Assembly: GCA_024401455.1 (NCBI GenBank)
Contig: JAKSLA010000003.1
Location: forward strand, 1-64,000
Direction of reading: 5' to 3'
DNA length: 64,000 bases
Source of the DNA: Paludibacteraceae bacterium
Lineage (GTDB): Bacteria > Bacteroidota > Bacteroidia > Bacteroidales > Paludibacteraceae
Shown here: positions 25,209 through 34,811 of the stretch, piece after piece
Position numbering within the stretch: the first letter of the stretch is position 1
How the letters are laid out: each line of letters starts with the position of its first letter
Program-made: the position numbers and the translations under genes
The notes under the pieces: generated by a model
What the model was told of the DNA's origin: nothing
The model's database searches: none
Seen by the model: the letters and a program-made list of their open reading frames with translations, nothing else

Positions 25209-26504
25209 TTATTTTGCGGTAAGCAAAAAATAGTTCTTTTTCCCTTTTTGTACGAGGATGTACTTCTCGTTCAAAAGGTATGAATTGTCGATGAGCGTCT
25301 CAGCGTCGGTCAATTTAGCCTTGTTGATGGAAACGCCACCGCCTTGAACCAATTTTCTCATTTCGCCTTTGGACGCAAATACTTTGGCCTTTTCTGCCAA
25401 AAGGTCGATGGCCTTTACACCAGCCGATAGTTCGTCCTTGTTGATGTCGAATTGAGGGACACCGTCGAATACGGAAAGGAGTGTCTCCTCGTCCAACTTG
25501 CGCAAAGCCTCGGAAGTTGCGTTTCCGAAAAGGATATTGGATGCTTCTACGGCAGCTTCGTAATCCTCTTGAGAGTGAACCATGACTGTTAGTTCTTGAG
25601 CCAATCTCTTTTGGAGTGGGCGAAGGTGAGGCGCCTCAGTCTGCTCTTTGATGAGGGCGTCGATTTCATCCTTTGGAAGGCTTGTGAAGATCTTGATGTA
25701 TTTTGCAGCGTCGTCGTCTGATACGTTCAACCAGAATTGATAGAACTTGTAAGGGGAAGTGTATCTTCTGTCCAACCATACGTTTCCAGACTCCGTCTTT
25801 CCGAACTTCTTTCCGTCAGCCTTGGTGATTAGCGGGCAGGTGAGGGCGAATGCCTCGTTGCCAGTTACCTTTCTGATCATCTCCGTACCAGTGGTGATGT
25901 TTCCCCATTGATCGGCACCGCCCAATTGGAGTTTACAATTCTTATGAGAGTTGAGGTGTACGAAGTCGTAGCCTTGAAGAAGTTGGTATGAAAATTCGGT
26001 GAATGACATGCCGTCTGCGCCGTTTTCGCCCGTGAAGCGGCGTTTAACAGAGTCTTTCGACATCATGTAGTTTACGGTGATGAGTTTACCCACGTTACGG
26101 ATGAAATCGAGGAACGTGAAGTCCTTCATCCAGTCGTAGTTGTTTACAAGTTCAGCAGCGTTTGGCTCGTTGCTGTTGAAGTCGAGGAATTTCTCCAACT
26201 GCTTCTTGATGCACTCTTGGTTGTGGCGGAGTTTAGGCTCGTCGATGAGTACGCGCTCTTGAGACTTTCCAGAAGGGTCTCCGATCATACCTGTAGCACC
26301 GCCGATCAAAGCGATGGGCTTGTGTCCGCTGCGTTGGAAGTGGCGGAGCATCATTACGCCGACCAAGTGACCTATATGGAGAGAGTCTGCCGTGGGGTCG
26401 ATGCCCAGGTAAGCAGCCGTCATTTCTTTTTGGAGTTGTTCTTCTGTTCCTGGCGTCATGTCTTGTATCATGCCGCGCCATCTGAGTTCTTCAACAAAGT
26501 TCAT
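25209..26504 (-). CDS. tyrS: Tyrosyl-tRNA synthetase
   Basis: Charges tRNA-Tyr. The 431-residue class I enzyme has the HIGH motif as HIGH at 43-46 (SLHIGHLVG), [14 protein letters not shown], the tyrosine-binding region [16 protein letters not shown] as KKFGKT near 233 and a C-terminal S4-like RNA-binding domain (about 360-431). It has its own promoter, divergent from efp. Confidence 0.97.
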   Translation of the reverse strand: MNFVEELRWRGMIQDMTPGTEEQLQKEMTAAYLGIDPTADSLHIGHLVGVMMLRHFQRSGHKPIALIGGATGMIGDPSGKSQERVLIDEPKLRHNQECIKKQLEKFLDFNSNEPNAAELVNNYDWMKDFTFLDFIRNVGKLITVNYMMSKDSVKRRFTGENGADGMSFTEFSYQLLQGYDFVHLNSHKNCKLQLGGADQWGNITTGTEMIRKVTGNEAFALTCPLITKADGKKFGKTESGNVWLDRRYTSPYKFYQFWLNVSDDDAAKYIKIFTSLPKDEIDALIKEQTEAPHLRPLQKRLAQELTVMVHSQEDYEAAVEASNILFGNATSEALRKLDEETLLSVFDGVPQFDINKDELSAGVKAIDLLAEKAKVFASKGEMRKLVQGGGVSINKAKLTDAETLIDNSYLLNEKYILVQKGKKNYFLLTAK

Positions 26505-26570
26505 CGTAAAATATTATAGTGTTTAATAAAATATCGGTATTTGTGGCTATGCCACGATGAAAAATTTGGT

Positions 26571-26579
26571 ACAAAGTTA
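26571..26579 (-). promoter_or_regulatory. -7 promoter element of tyrS
   Basis: The minus strand reads TAACTTTGT, about 66 bases before the ATG. Confidence 0.6.
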
Positions 26580-26653
26580 ATGAAGTTTTTGGTTATTCTC
26601 TTTTAATGCACAGATTTTGTGAACATACTATTTTGAAATTTACGGAATTGCAG

Positions 26654-26662
26654 TAAATTTGC
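26654..26662 (+). promoter_or_regulatory. -7 promoter element of efp
   Basis: TAAATTTGC, 45 bases before the efp ATG. Confidence 0.65.
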
Positions 26663-26707
26663 AATTCGAAATTGTAAGAGGATTTATTTAATTAAGAAAA
26701 GAGCAAT

Positions 26708-27274
26708 ATGATTAATGCACAAGACATTAAGAACGGAACTTGCATCAAGATGGATGGCAAGCTCTATTTTTGTGTAGAGTTCCTTCATGTGAAGCCAGGT
26801 AAGGGTAACACATTTATGCGTACAAAATTGAAGAATGTTGTGAATGGCCTCGTAGTCGAGAAGCGTTTCAACATCGGTGAGAAGTTGGAAGACGTTCGTG
26901 TAGAGCGTCGCGAGCACCAATACTTGTACAAGGAAGGTGAGGATTATATCTTTATGAATAACGAGACATTCGAGCAATTGCCAATTGCACACGATTTGAT
27001 CACAGGCGTTGACTTCATGAAGGAGAGCGACGTTGTTGAGGTCGTTTTCGATGCTTCGTCAGAGACTGTACTTTTCGCAGAAATGCCAGTTAAGACTGTC
27101 CTCACTATTACATATACAGAGCCAGGATTGAAGGGTGATACTGCAACTAACACTTTGAAGCCAGCAACAGTTGAGACAGGTGCTACAGTTCGTGTGCCTT
27201 TGTTCATCAACGAGGGTGAGAAGATTTTGGTGGACACTCGTGACGGTTCATACATCGAGCGCGTTAAGGAGTAA
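26708..27274 (+). CDS. efp: Elongation factor P
   Basis: Rescues ribosomes stalled on polyproline stretches. The 188-residue protein has three OB/KOW-like domains in the EF-P order. The loop that reaches the peptidyl-transferase centre is VKPGKGNTF with a lysine at residue 32, the position modified in many bacteria. No EpmA/EpmB genes are nearby. It is monocistronic with a strong terminator directly after the stop. Confidence 0.97.
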   Translation: MINAQDIKNGTCIKMDGKLYFCVEFLHVKPGKGNTFMRTKLKNVVNGLVVEKRFNIGEKLEDVRVERREHQYLYKEGEDYIFMNNETFEQLPIAHDLITGVDFMKESDVVEVVFDASSETVLFAEMPVKTVLTITYTEPGLKGDTATNTLKPATVETGATVRVPLFINEGEKILVDTRDGSYIERVKE

Positions 27275-27296
27275 TTCTACAAGCTGATAAGATAGG

Positions 27297-27334
27297 GATG
27301 GAGGGAGTTTTTACTCTCTCCATCATTTTTTTCG
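27297..27334 (+). terminator. Terminator of efp
   Basis: GATGGAGGGAG pairs with CTCTCTCCATC (one G-U pair) and is followed by ATTTTTTT. It covers the first codons of the longest possible reading of the next gene. Confidence 0.85.
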
Positions 27335-27360
27335 TTCAACTCATAATTTGTAATAGGAAA

Positions 27361-28197
27361 GTGAACTCTCTTTTAGAATGGTTGCGCTATTTTTTACGTT
27401 CAAAGCATAGAAAAGGCTTTGGCGTTCATTCTCCTTTTGTCTTCTATTTGGTGACGAAGGTAATAGAGGAGCGTTACCCTTATTACAAATATGATTTGAT
27501 AGAAATAATAAGAACAGCTCTTTTCCGGACGAAAAAGCGACTCTATGTCAAGGCCGAGGATGGAACGATGGTAGAACGGAATATATCAGATATGGCTCGG
27601 ACGTTGTCGAAGTTGCCGTCGTACGACCAACTCCTTTTCCGCCTGGTCAACCACTCCAAGCCTAAACAACTGTTGGAGATGAGGGCTTCCTTTGGCCTCT
27701 CCTCCATGTATCTGGCTGCTCCTGATTCAAAGGCTCAACTTTGGACAATGGAGGAAGGAGAGGTGGCCAAATACGCGAGGCTGAGTTGTGAGAACGCTGG
27801 GATTAAGAATGTCCGTTTGGTGGAGGGAAATCCGACGACTACTTTGGATGCTGTTCTGAAAAATATCGGGCAAATCGACTTTTTGTTCTTCAATCCTGAT
27901 ATGACCAGCGATTTGGCGACGCTGAATGGCCTGTTTGCCAAATGCGAGCAGAAACTGCACGAAGGCAGTGTCGTGGTGGTGGACGCAATCCACTCGACGG
28001 AATCGGCCAAGGAGTTGTGGGCGCAATTGAAGGCAAAGGAGGATGTCAGGGTGACGATTGATGTCTATTCGTTTGGGGTCATATACTATAATACGGAACT
28101 CCAAAAGGAGGATTACACTCTTCGATTCTTTCCTTCAATAAAAGATTTGTTTGCGTGGAATAAATTCAGTGCGTTACCGTTTATAAAAAGATTATAG
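27361..28197 (+). CDS. SAM-dependent methyltransferase-like protein
   Basis: A bacteroidal family with a Rossmann-type methyltransferase core. The segment GFGVHSPFVFYLV near the N-terminus is the family hallmark, followed by a degenerate SAM motif (LLEMRASFGLSSMYLA) and FLFFNPD. The motif-I glycines are poor (usually E-x-G-x-G), so activity is uncertain. The frame is open from an ATG at 27298, but that ATG lies inside the efp terminator. The GTG at 27361, preceded by AGGAAA, is the better start and gives 278 residues. It has no obvious partner gene. Confidence 0.7.
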   Translation: MNSLLEWLRYFLRSKHRKGFGVHSPFVFYLVTKVIEERYPYYKYDLIEIIRTALFRTKKRLYVKAEDGTMVERNISDMARTLSKLPSYDQLLFRLVNHSKPKQLLEMRASFGLSSMYLAAPDSKAQLWTMEEGEVAKYARLSCENAGIKNVRLVEGNPTTTLDAVLKNIGQIDFLFFNPDMTSDLATLNGLFAKCEQKLHEGSVVVVDAIHSTESAKELWAQLKAKEDVRVTIDVYSFGVIYYNTELQKEDYTLRFFPSIKDLFAWNKFSALPFIKRL

Positions 28198-28296
28198 GAT
28201 GTTTTTTGCGCGTTTTGCAATCTCCATATAGCAAAAAAAATGCATTTGTGGACCAGAAAAAACTCTGTTAAAGATTGTTTTTAATGAAAAAAAGCA

Positions 28297-28305
28297 TACT
28301 TTTGC
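28297..28305 (+). promoter_or_regulatory. -7 promoter element of the DUF2795 gene
   Basis: TACTTTTGC, 61 bases before the ATG. Confidence 0.65.
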
Positions 28306-28366
28306 AATCCTTTATGTAGAGAATTGTGTATGATGTATTAACTTTTATAATTTTCTATAGGCTGTT

Positions 28367-28588
28367 ATGTATTGGACATTAGAATTGGCCTCAAAGTTGG
28401 AGGATGCTCCATGGCCAGCAACTAAAGATGAGCTAATTGATTTCGCAATGAGATCAGGAGCTCCCTTGGAGGTGATAGAGAATCTTCAGGAGATGGAAGA
28501 TGAAGGTGATATCTACGAGAGCATCGAGGATATCTGGCCAGATTACCCAAGCAAGGAAGACTTCTTCTTCAACGAAGAGGAATATTGA
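28367..28588 (+). CDS. DUF2795 small acidic protein
   Basis: A 73-residue acidic protein with the DUF2795 pattern (W-P-A-T-K-D-E-L-I-D-F-A ... L-E-V-I-E-N-L-Q) and an acidic, aromatic C-terminus rich in DIWPDYPSKEDFFF. Members are small helical proteins of unknown function, conserved in Bacteroidota. A strong promoter match suggests it is well expressed. Confidence 0.88.
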   Translation: MYWTLELASKLEDAPWPATKDELIDFAMRSGAPLEVIENLQEMEDEGDIYESIEDIWPDYPSKEDFFFNEEEY

Positions 28589-28737
28589 TGATTTTGGAGC
28601 TTATGGAGGCTTGACTTTTGAGAATAATTGGTTTCTTAAGGCAGGACTGAAATGTTAAAAAGTTCTGATTTGATTGTGAATTATTGTAAAATCACTAATA
28701 TTGTTGTCGGTTTTCCGATGGCTGCGTGTCAAATTAT

Positions 28738-29718
28738 ATGAAAAAAAGACGGCTTATACTCTTTTTTTGTGTGTGGATACTCTCATTATCAAGAGTTTCT
28801 GCTCAATTTGATGCCATATATAGTAATTATATGGAGCTGCCGGAGACGAACAATCCCGGGGCGGTAGCGCAGAACGAGATGATGAATCTCTTAGGTGCCT
28901 ATCGTTTGCAGTGGGCAGGTTTTAGTGATGCACCTGTCGACATGTTTTTCTCCGTTAATATGCCGTTCGTCGTGTCGGATACAAAACATGGTGTAGGTTT
29001 GGTTTTTTCTAGTGAAAATATAGGTTTGTTTAAAAACCAAAGCGTTCTTTTACAGTATTCTTACAAGATGAAGTTCTGGAAAGGGTACATGGGATTAGGT
29101 TTAGATTTGGGATTCCTGAATCAAACATTTGATATTTCAGATGCCGATTTTACGGGCGGAGGCGGTTCTGCCGTTGCTGGTGATGAGTATCATAAGGATG
29201 ATCCTATGGCTTCTAAAGGTCCAGGAGGTGATGGCAACAGTGCGTTGACTTTTGATGCTGGTGTGGGTGCGTATTATAGTGATGATGATATGTTTGTTGG
29301 ACTTTCAGTCGCGCATTTGAACGCAGGAACTTTGGATTTTGGCAGTGATTCTGCAGAATTGTATGTGCCGCGCATATTTTATTTGACGGGTGGGTACAAT
29401 ATTCCGTTATCTAATGCGTTTTATGTTTTAAAGCCATCAACTCAATTCCGTACGGATTTCGGAGATTTCCAAATGGATTTGTCTTGTTTAGTGGAATACG
29501 ATAAGAGAATACGAGGCGGCTTGACCTACAGGTTGGGCGATGCGTTCGTTTTTATGGTTGGTATGGACTTGCTCTCGGGTTTGCGTTTGGGTTACGCATA
29601 TGATTTGCCGGTTTCGAAGATGATTGTTTCAGGCGGTAGTCATGAGGTGTATCTGAGATATAGTTTCAAGCCCGAGTTTTCAAAGAAGAACAAATATAAG
29701 AGTGATCGAATTTTATGA
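28738..29718 (+). CDS. porP: PorP/SprF-family type IX secretion outer-membrane protein
   Basis: A 326-residue outer-membrane beta-barrel of the PorP/SprF family. The start at ATG 28738 gives a clean signal peptide (KKRRLILFF ... SRVSAQFDA); a GTG four codons upstream is less likely. The mature N-terminus carries the family's F-D-A-I-Y-S-N-Y pattern, near N-N-P-G-A. In the type IX system it associates with the PorKN ring. It opens the operon porP-porK-porL-porM-porN, the same order as in Porphyromonas; its stop overlaps the longest reading of porK. Confidence 0.92.
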   Translation: MKKRRLILFFCVWILSLSRVSAQFDAIYSNYMELPETNNPGAVAQNEMMNLLGAYRLQWAGFSDAPVDMFFSVNMPFVVSDTKHGVGLVFSSENIGLFKNQSVLLQYSYKMKFWKGYMGLGLDLGFLNQTFDISDADFTGGGGSAVAGDEYHKDDPMASKGPGGDGNSALTFDAGVGAYYSDDDMFVGLSVAHLNAGTLDFGSDSAELYVPRIFYLTGGYNIPLSNAFYVLKPSTQFRTDFGDFQMDLSCLVEYDKRIRGGLTYRLGDAFVFMVGMDLLSGLRLGYAYDLPVSKMIVSGGSHEVYLRYSFKPEFSKKNKYKSDRIL

Positions 29719-29750
29719 ACAAAGAAAAAAATTTAAGTAATTTAGATATC

Positions 29751-31163
29751 ATGAAGAAGCTGTTATTTATTTCATTAATTGCAGTACTGCTTACCAGTTG
29801 TGGCGGAGGCGACAACGGCGGTGAGCTTGTAGGTGTTTATTCGAAGTCATGGAAGGAGCCGAAGCCATACGGTATGCTCTTTGTTAAGAGAGGTTCCTTT
29901 ACAATGGGTCAAAATGACCAAGATGCCAACTGGGCAATGACTTCACAGTCAAGAACTGTATCTTTGGACGCTTTCTGGATGGATGAGACAGAGATCACAA
30001 ACGGAGAGTACAAGCAGTTCGTACACTGGGTGCGTGACTCAATTGCTCGTGAGAAATTGTCGGCTATTGACGAGTCTTACAAGATTTCTCAAGACAAGAA
30101 GGGTAATGAATTGAAGACTCCAATCTTGAATTGGAAGAAGAAAATTCCTTGGACAAAGGCTAACGAGGATTTGCAAACAGCAATCGATAGTATGTTCTAC
30201 ATGGACGAGGATGCAATCGACTTCGAGCGTCAGTTGAACGGTATGATCTTGATGTACAAGTACGGATGGATTGACTATGTTCAAGCAGCAAAGAAGGAGA
30301 ACAAGTTCGATGTGATGAGAGGTGGCTACAACCGTAGCATCGCTGGCTTGGGTAAGACTAAGGATAGTGCTGATGTTATGATTAGAAAGGATACTTCTTA
30401 CACAAACGAGGAGGGACACATCATCAACCAAACTGTCTTTAGAGAGTTGAAGAAGCGTTCTGACTTTATCTCAATGAAGAGAGTAAACATCTATCCAGAT
30501 ACATTGTGCTGGATTCGTGACTTTACTTACGCTTACAACGAGCCATACATGAAGTTGTATTTCGCTCACCCTGGTTATCGTGGGTACCCAGTAGTTGGTG
30601 GAGCTTGGGAGCGAGCTAAAGCATTCTGTCACTGGAGATCTAAGTTGTTCAATGAGTACCAAGTTAGAAACAAGGGTGTGAGAGTACAAGACTATCGTCT
30701 TCCAACCGAGGCAGAGTGGGAGTACGCTGCACGTGGTGACAAAGACCTTTCAATGTATCCTTGGGGAGGTAACTATATTCGTACTGCTAAGGGTTGTTTC
30801 TTGGCTAACTTTAAGCCACAAAGAGGTAACTATACGGACGATGGTTATTTGATTACAGCAAGAGTTGCTTCTTATCCTGCAAACGAGTTCGGTTTGTATG
30901 ATATGGCTGGTAACGTTGCAGAGTGGACTTCTTCAGCATATCATGAATCGAACTATAGTTTCGTACACGATATGAATCCTAACTACGAGTATAACGCTAA
31001 GTCATCTGATCCAGACGTTTTGAGACGTAAGGTAATCAGAGGTGGTTCTTGGAAGGATGTAGGTATTTTCTTGCAGTGTGGTGTTCGTACTTACGAGTAC
31101 CAAAACGAGAACCGTTCTTTCATCGGCTTCAGATGCGTACGTAGCTACATTGGAATGGACTAA
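29751..31163 (+). CDS. porK: Type IX secretion lipoprotein PorK/GldK
   Basis: A 470-residue lipoprotein. The signal peptide ends in a lipobox with C17 (VLLTSCGGG), which chooses the ATG at 29751 over an in-frame ATG at 29715. The body is a formylglycine-generating-enzyme/sulfatase-modifying-factor fold (FTMGQND near the N-terminus, RLPTEAEWEYAARG, EFGLYDMAGNVAEWTS, RGGSWKD, IGFRCVR). In GldK/PorK this fold is structural: the protein forms the periplasmic/outer-membrane ring with PorN. Confidence 0.95.
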   Translation: MKKLLFISLIAVLLTSCGGGDNGGELVGVYSKSWKEPKPYGMLFVKRGSFTMGQNDQDANWAMTSQSRTVSLDAFWMDETEITNGEYKQFVHWVRDSIAREKLSAIDESYKISQDKKGNELKTPILNWKKKIPWTKANEDLQTAIDSMFYMDEDAIDFERQLNGMILMYKYGWIDYVQAAKKENKFDVMRGGYNRSIAGLGKTKDSADVMIRKDTSYTNEEGHIINQTVFRELKKRSDFISMKRVNIYPDTLCWIRDFTYAYNEPYMKLYFAHPGYRGYPVVGGAWERAKAFCHWRSKLFNEYQVRNKGVRVQDYRLPTEAEWEYAARGDKDLSMYPWGGNYIRTAKGCFLANFKPQRGNYTDDGYLITARVASYPANEFGLYDMAGNVAEWTSSAYHESNYSFVHDMNPNYEYNAKSSDPDVLRRKVIRGGSWKDVGIFLQCGVRTYEYQNENRSFIGFRCVRSYIGMD

Positions 31164-31196
31164 TTAAATTATTAACCTTAAAAATAAAATTTTAAA

Positions 31197-32042
31197 ATGG
31201 GAGTTTCAGATTTTTTGACTTCCCCTGCAGGGAAGAAGATGACTGGTATTGCTTATGGTTTCGGTGCCAGTATCGTAATTATCGGTGCGTTGTTTAAGAT
31301 TCAGCACTATCCAGGTGCAGGTATCATGTTGGGTGTAGGAATGGGTATCGAGGCTATCCTTTTCGCATTGTCAGCATTGGAGCCACCTCACAAGGAATGG
31401 GAGTGGAGCAAGGTATATCCAGAACTTGCATCTGCTGAGGAGGAGGCTGCTCCTTCTAAGAAAGATAAGAAGAAGAAAGAGGAAGAGAAGAAGGGTGTAG
31501 GTCTTGCTGATCTTAATAACATCCCAGGTTTGGTTGAGTCAGATATGGCTAAGTTGTCAGATGGAATCAAGAGATTGTCTGAGACTGCAGGTCAAATCGG
31601 TTCTATGGGTAACGCAGCAGCTGTTTCTGACGCTTATACAGCTAACTTGAGCAAGGCTTCTGAGGCTGCTGGTGCATTCGCTGCATCTCAAAAGAGCTTG
31701 AAGGATTCTTCAGATTCTTTGGTTTCTTCATACCAAAACATCGCTGCAAGCATCGGTAGCGCATCTCAAGGTTCTAAGAACTTTGCTGAGCAAATCGATG
31801 GTATCAACAAGAACATCTCTACTATTAATTCTGTATTCGAGCTTCAAGTTAAGTCTGTAAACGAGCAGAATGAGGCTATGAAGACTTTGGCTGCTGCAGT
31901 AGCAAAGATCGAGTCTTCTTTGAGCAATTCAGCTATGGAGGCAGAGGGTTACAAGGAGCAAATCGCTTTGTTGTCACAACAAATGAAGAGCTTGAACTCT
32001 GTATATGGCAATATGCTTAACGCAATGACCATCAGAGGTTAA
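31197..32042 (+). CDS. porL: Type IX secretion motor protein PorL/GldL
   Basis: Inner-membrane stator-like protein that converts proton flux to motion together with PorM. The 281-residue protein has two membrane helices (about 17-33 and 41-60) with the conserved acidic residue E52 in GMGIEAILFAL. A Lys/Glu-rich linker and a long coiled-coil-prone cytoplasmic region (about 105-281) rich in Ala, Ser and Gln follow. It lies 33 bases after porK and 49 before porM. Confidence 0.95.
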   Translation: MGVSDFLTSPAGKKMTGIAYGFGASIVIIGALFKIQHYPGAGIMLGVGMGIEAILFALSALEPPHKEWEWSKVYPELASAEEEAAPSKKDKKKKEEEKKGVGLADLNNIPGLVESDMAKLSDGIKRLSETAGQIGSMGNAAAVSDAYTANLSKASEAAGAFAASQKSLKDSSDSLVSSYQNIAASIGSASQGSKNFAEQIDGINKNISTINSVFELQVKSVNEQNEAMKTLAAAVAKIESSLSNSAMEAEGYKEQIALLSQQMKSLNSVYGNMLNAMTIRG

Positions 32043-32091
32043 TCTCATTCAAGTATAGAACTAAATAGTAAGTAACTTTTAAAAGTAAATT

Positions 32092-33702
32092 ATGAGTGCA
32101 GCAAACTGTCCGGAGACCCCGAGACAGAAGATGATTTCCATGATGTACTTGGTTTATACTGCCCTTCTTGCGTTGAACGTGTCAGTAGAAATCTTGAATG
32201 GATATTCATTGGTGGACGGGTCTTTGCGTAAGAGTATCCAAATTGCGGATGCTCGAAATATCAATATGAAAGATAAGTTTGAGTCTCTCGCTGCTCAAAA
32301 TCCAGCCAAAACTAAGGAGTGGAAAGCGAAGGCAGACTTATTGGGTGCTAAGTCAGATTCATTGTACAACTACATCAACGATATCAAGAGATATATCATT
32401 GTGTTGATTGACGGTGAAGAGGCAAACATCGATCCTAAGAAGGACAACTACCTTCAAGTATCAGAAGAGAAGAGAGGAAACTTGGATATCACTGGTACAG
32501 TTGGTGTAGGTGAAGTTGCTTTCTCTTGTGAGGGTAAAACTATTAAGCCAGTCGGTAAGGATTTGAGACTTGCAGTTCAATCTTATAGAGACTTTGTTAA
32601 GGGTTTGGTAACAGACTCTTCAAAGGCTAAGTCAATCGAGGAGACATTTGCTACTCCAGAGGGACGTGGACATGATGGTGAGAGAATTTTGTGGGAGAAC
32701 TCAGTATTCGAGGGTATGCCAGCCGTAGCAACATTGACCATGTTGTCAAAGGTGCAAAACGATATCCGTAACACAGAGGCTGAGATTTACCAATATTTGA
32801 TCAACCAAATTGACGCAGGTGACTTCCGTGTAAATAAGATCGAGGCTTTGGTTATCCCTGATTCTAAGTATTTGATCAAGGGTAGTAAGTATCACGCTCA
32901 AATCGTTTTGGCTGCTACTGACTCTACTCGTCCTTTGGAGATTGAGATTAATGGTAAGCCAATTGTAAACGGAGTTTACGAGTTCAATGCTGGTTCTACT
33001 GGTAAGTTCGACTACAAGGGTGCTATCAAGATGAAGAAGCCAAGCGGTGAAGAGGTTGTTTACAACTTCAACAGCGACTATATCGTTGGTGAGCCTTCTG
33101 CTACAATTTCTGCTGACATGATGAACGTGTTCTATGCTGGTATCAAGAACCCATTGAGCGTTTCTGTTCCTGGTGTTGCTTCACGTGACGTGTCAATTGA
33201 TATCTCAAATGCTAAGCAAGCTCAAACTGCTAAGGGTTGGGATGTAACACCTATCAAGGTGGGTACTAACGCAGTCGTTACAGTTTATGCTATGATGGCA
33301 GGAAAGAAGACACAAATTGCTAAGAAGGAATTCCGTGTTAAGCCGTTGCCACCACCATTGGCAAAGATCGAGTATACAAATGCTCAAGGTGTTAAGGAAA
33401 AGTACAAGGGTGGAACAGCGATTGCTAAGAACCTTTTGATTACTGCTAACCGTATCATTGCAGAGTTGGATGACGCTGACTTGGATGTTAAGTACAAGGT
33501 ATTGTCATTCTCTTTGAACTCATTCGACTCAATGGGTAATACAATGGTAGATATGGCGACTGGTTCTGAGTTGACTGCTAAGCAAAAGCAAGTATTCGGT
33601 AAGTTGACAAAGGGTAAGACAGTTTACGTATCTAACGTTAAGGCAAAAGGTCCGGACGGTGTAGAAAGAACTTTGCCTCCTGTTGAAGTAAAGATTAAGT
33701 AA
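32092..33702 (+). CDS. porM: Type IX secretion motor protein PorM/GldM
   Basis: A 536-residue protein with one N-terminal membrane helix (about 15-35, MMYLVYTALLALNVSVEIL). The long periplasmic shaft has the four-domain GldM layout: a helical bundle first (to ~210), then three beta-rich domains. It transmits motion from the PorL motor to the PorKN ring. The conserved C-terminal domain ends PPVEVKIK. Confidence 0.95.
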   Translation: MSAANCPETPRQKMISMMYLVYTALLALNVSVEILNGYSLVDGSLRKSIQIADARNINMKDKFESLAAQNPAKTKEWKAKADLLGAKSDSLYNYINDIKRYIIVLIDGEEANIDPKKDNYLQVSEEKRGNLDITGTVGVGEVAFSCEGKTIKPVGKDLRLAVQSYRDFVKGLVTDSSKAKSIEETFATPEGRGHDGERILWENSVFEGMPAVATLTMLSKVQNDIRNTEAEIYQYLINQIDAGDFRVNKIEALVIPDSKYLIKGSKYHAQIVLAATDSTRPLEIEINGKPIVNGVYEFNAGSTGKFDYKGAIKMKKPSGEEVVYNFNSDYIVGEPSATISADMMNVFYAGIKNPLSVSVPGVASRDVSIDISNAKQAQTAKGWDVTPIKVGTNAVVTVYAMMAGKKTQIAKKEFRVKPLPPPLAKIEYTNAQGVKEKYKGGTAIAKNLLITANRIIAELDDADLDVKYKVLSFSLNSFDSMGNTMVDMATGSELTAKQKQVFGKLTKGKTVYVSNVKAKGPDGVERTLPPVEVKIK

Positions 33703-33744
33703 TTAAGATAGTTGGTCGCTATTCTGATATAAAAGTTTAGAATT

Positions 33745-34632
33745 ATGAGTAAGTATTTTAAATTATTGTTTGTTGGTGGCGTAATGTCTTGTATGGCCTC
33801 TGCGTTTGCCCAAGATGGTGATAACTCATTCTTTGATGAGACTGGGGATATTTCTGAAGAGGTTGCAACAAACATGCCAACTAGTGGTCCGAAGGAAGGT
33901 TTGGAACCAATTGAGTTGTTAAATCCACGTGCGGATGATGTTTATTGGCAAAAAGTGGTTTATAGAACTATCGATTTGCGTGAAAAGATGAACTATCCGT
34001 TCTATTATCCTGAAGAGTCAGCAGACAACAGACAAAGTTTGTTTTCTTTGATGTTCAGACTTATTCAGGATGGTAAGGTAAAGGCTTACGAGTATCTTGA
34101 TTCTCGTGAGATCTTCAACGACGATCACTTGGTTAGTTTCAAGGATCTTCTTGAAAAGTATGAGTTGATCTTTACTGTTCAAGCTGATTCTATTACTAAC
34201 GATTCAGTTTATGTAGTTGATGAGTCAGATATACCTAACCGTGACGTAATCAAGTATTACTGCAAGGAGGTTTGGTATTTTGATAAGATCACTTCAACGT
34301 TCAATGTTAGAATCATCGGATTCTGTCCTATCATGGTTAGGGAAACTGACCTTGGTATCCAGAAGTATCCTATGTTCTGGGTGTCATTCGATAAGTTGAG
34401 ACCATTCTTGTCTCAAACTGAAGTTTTGATTACTGATAAGAACAATGGTGCACGTCCTTCTTTCGATGACTTGTTCATCAAGAGACGTTTCTCTAGCTAT
34501 ATCTATAGAGAGTCTAACATCCAAAACCGTAACTTGCTTGAGTACAACTCTACTGCAGAGGATGTAAGAAGAGAGCAAGCTCGTATCAAGACGTTGTTGA
34601 TTAACTACGAAACAGATTTGTGGGAGTATTAA
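33745..34632 (+). CDS. porN: Type IX secretion protein PorN/GldN
   Basis: A 295-residue periplasmic protein with a signal peptide (about 1-22, ending SAFAQ). The body has the GldN pattern (VVYRTIDLREKMNYPFYYPEE, VWYFDKITSTFNVRIIGFCPI, KYPMFWVSF, FDDLFIKRRFSSYIYRESN). It forms the ring complex with PorK and closes the operon before a strong terminator. Confidence 0.95.
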   Translation: MSKYFKLLFVGGVMSCMASAFAQDGDNSFFDETGDISEEVATNMPTSGPKEGLEPIELLNPRADDVYWQKVVYRTIDLREKMNYPFYYPEESADNRQSLFSLMFRLIQDGKVKAYEYLDSREIFNDDHLVSFKDLLEKYELIFTVQADSITNDSVYVVDESDIPNRDVIKYYCKEVWYFDKITSTFNVRIIGFCPIMVRETDLGIQKYPMFWVSFDKLRPFLSQTEVLITDKNNGARPSFDDLFIKRRFSSYIYRESNIQNRNLLEYNSTAEDVRREQARIKTLLINYETDLWEY

Positions 34633-34655
34633 TCTTCTGATCGTTTGAAAAATTA

Positions 34656-34684
34656 GGGCAGGACTTCGGTTCTGCCCTTTTTTT
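34656..34684 (+). terminator. Terminator of the type IX secretion operon
   Basis: GGGCAG-GA-CTTCGG-T-TCTGCCC with a UUCG-type loop, followed by seven T. Confidence 0.9.
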
Positions 34685-34783
34685 ATCTTCTAAACCGACT
34701 TTTCTCCTTGATTTCACTTCCATATCTTTCATTTATTGACTTTCAATCTTTTTAATCTGTTTTGTCTCTTCCTTATATTTTCC

Positions 34784-34791
34784 TAACTTTG
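34784..34791 (+). promoter_or_regulatory. -7 promoter element of leuS
   Basis: TAACTTTG, 20 bases before the ATG. Confidence 0.6.
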
Positions 34792-34811
34792 TCCCATTAA
34801 TTTGGATTCTT

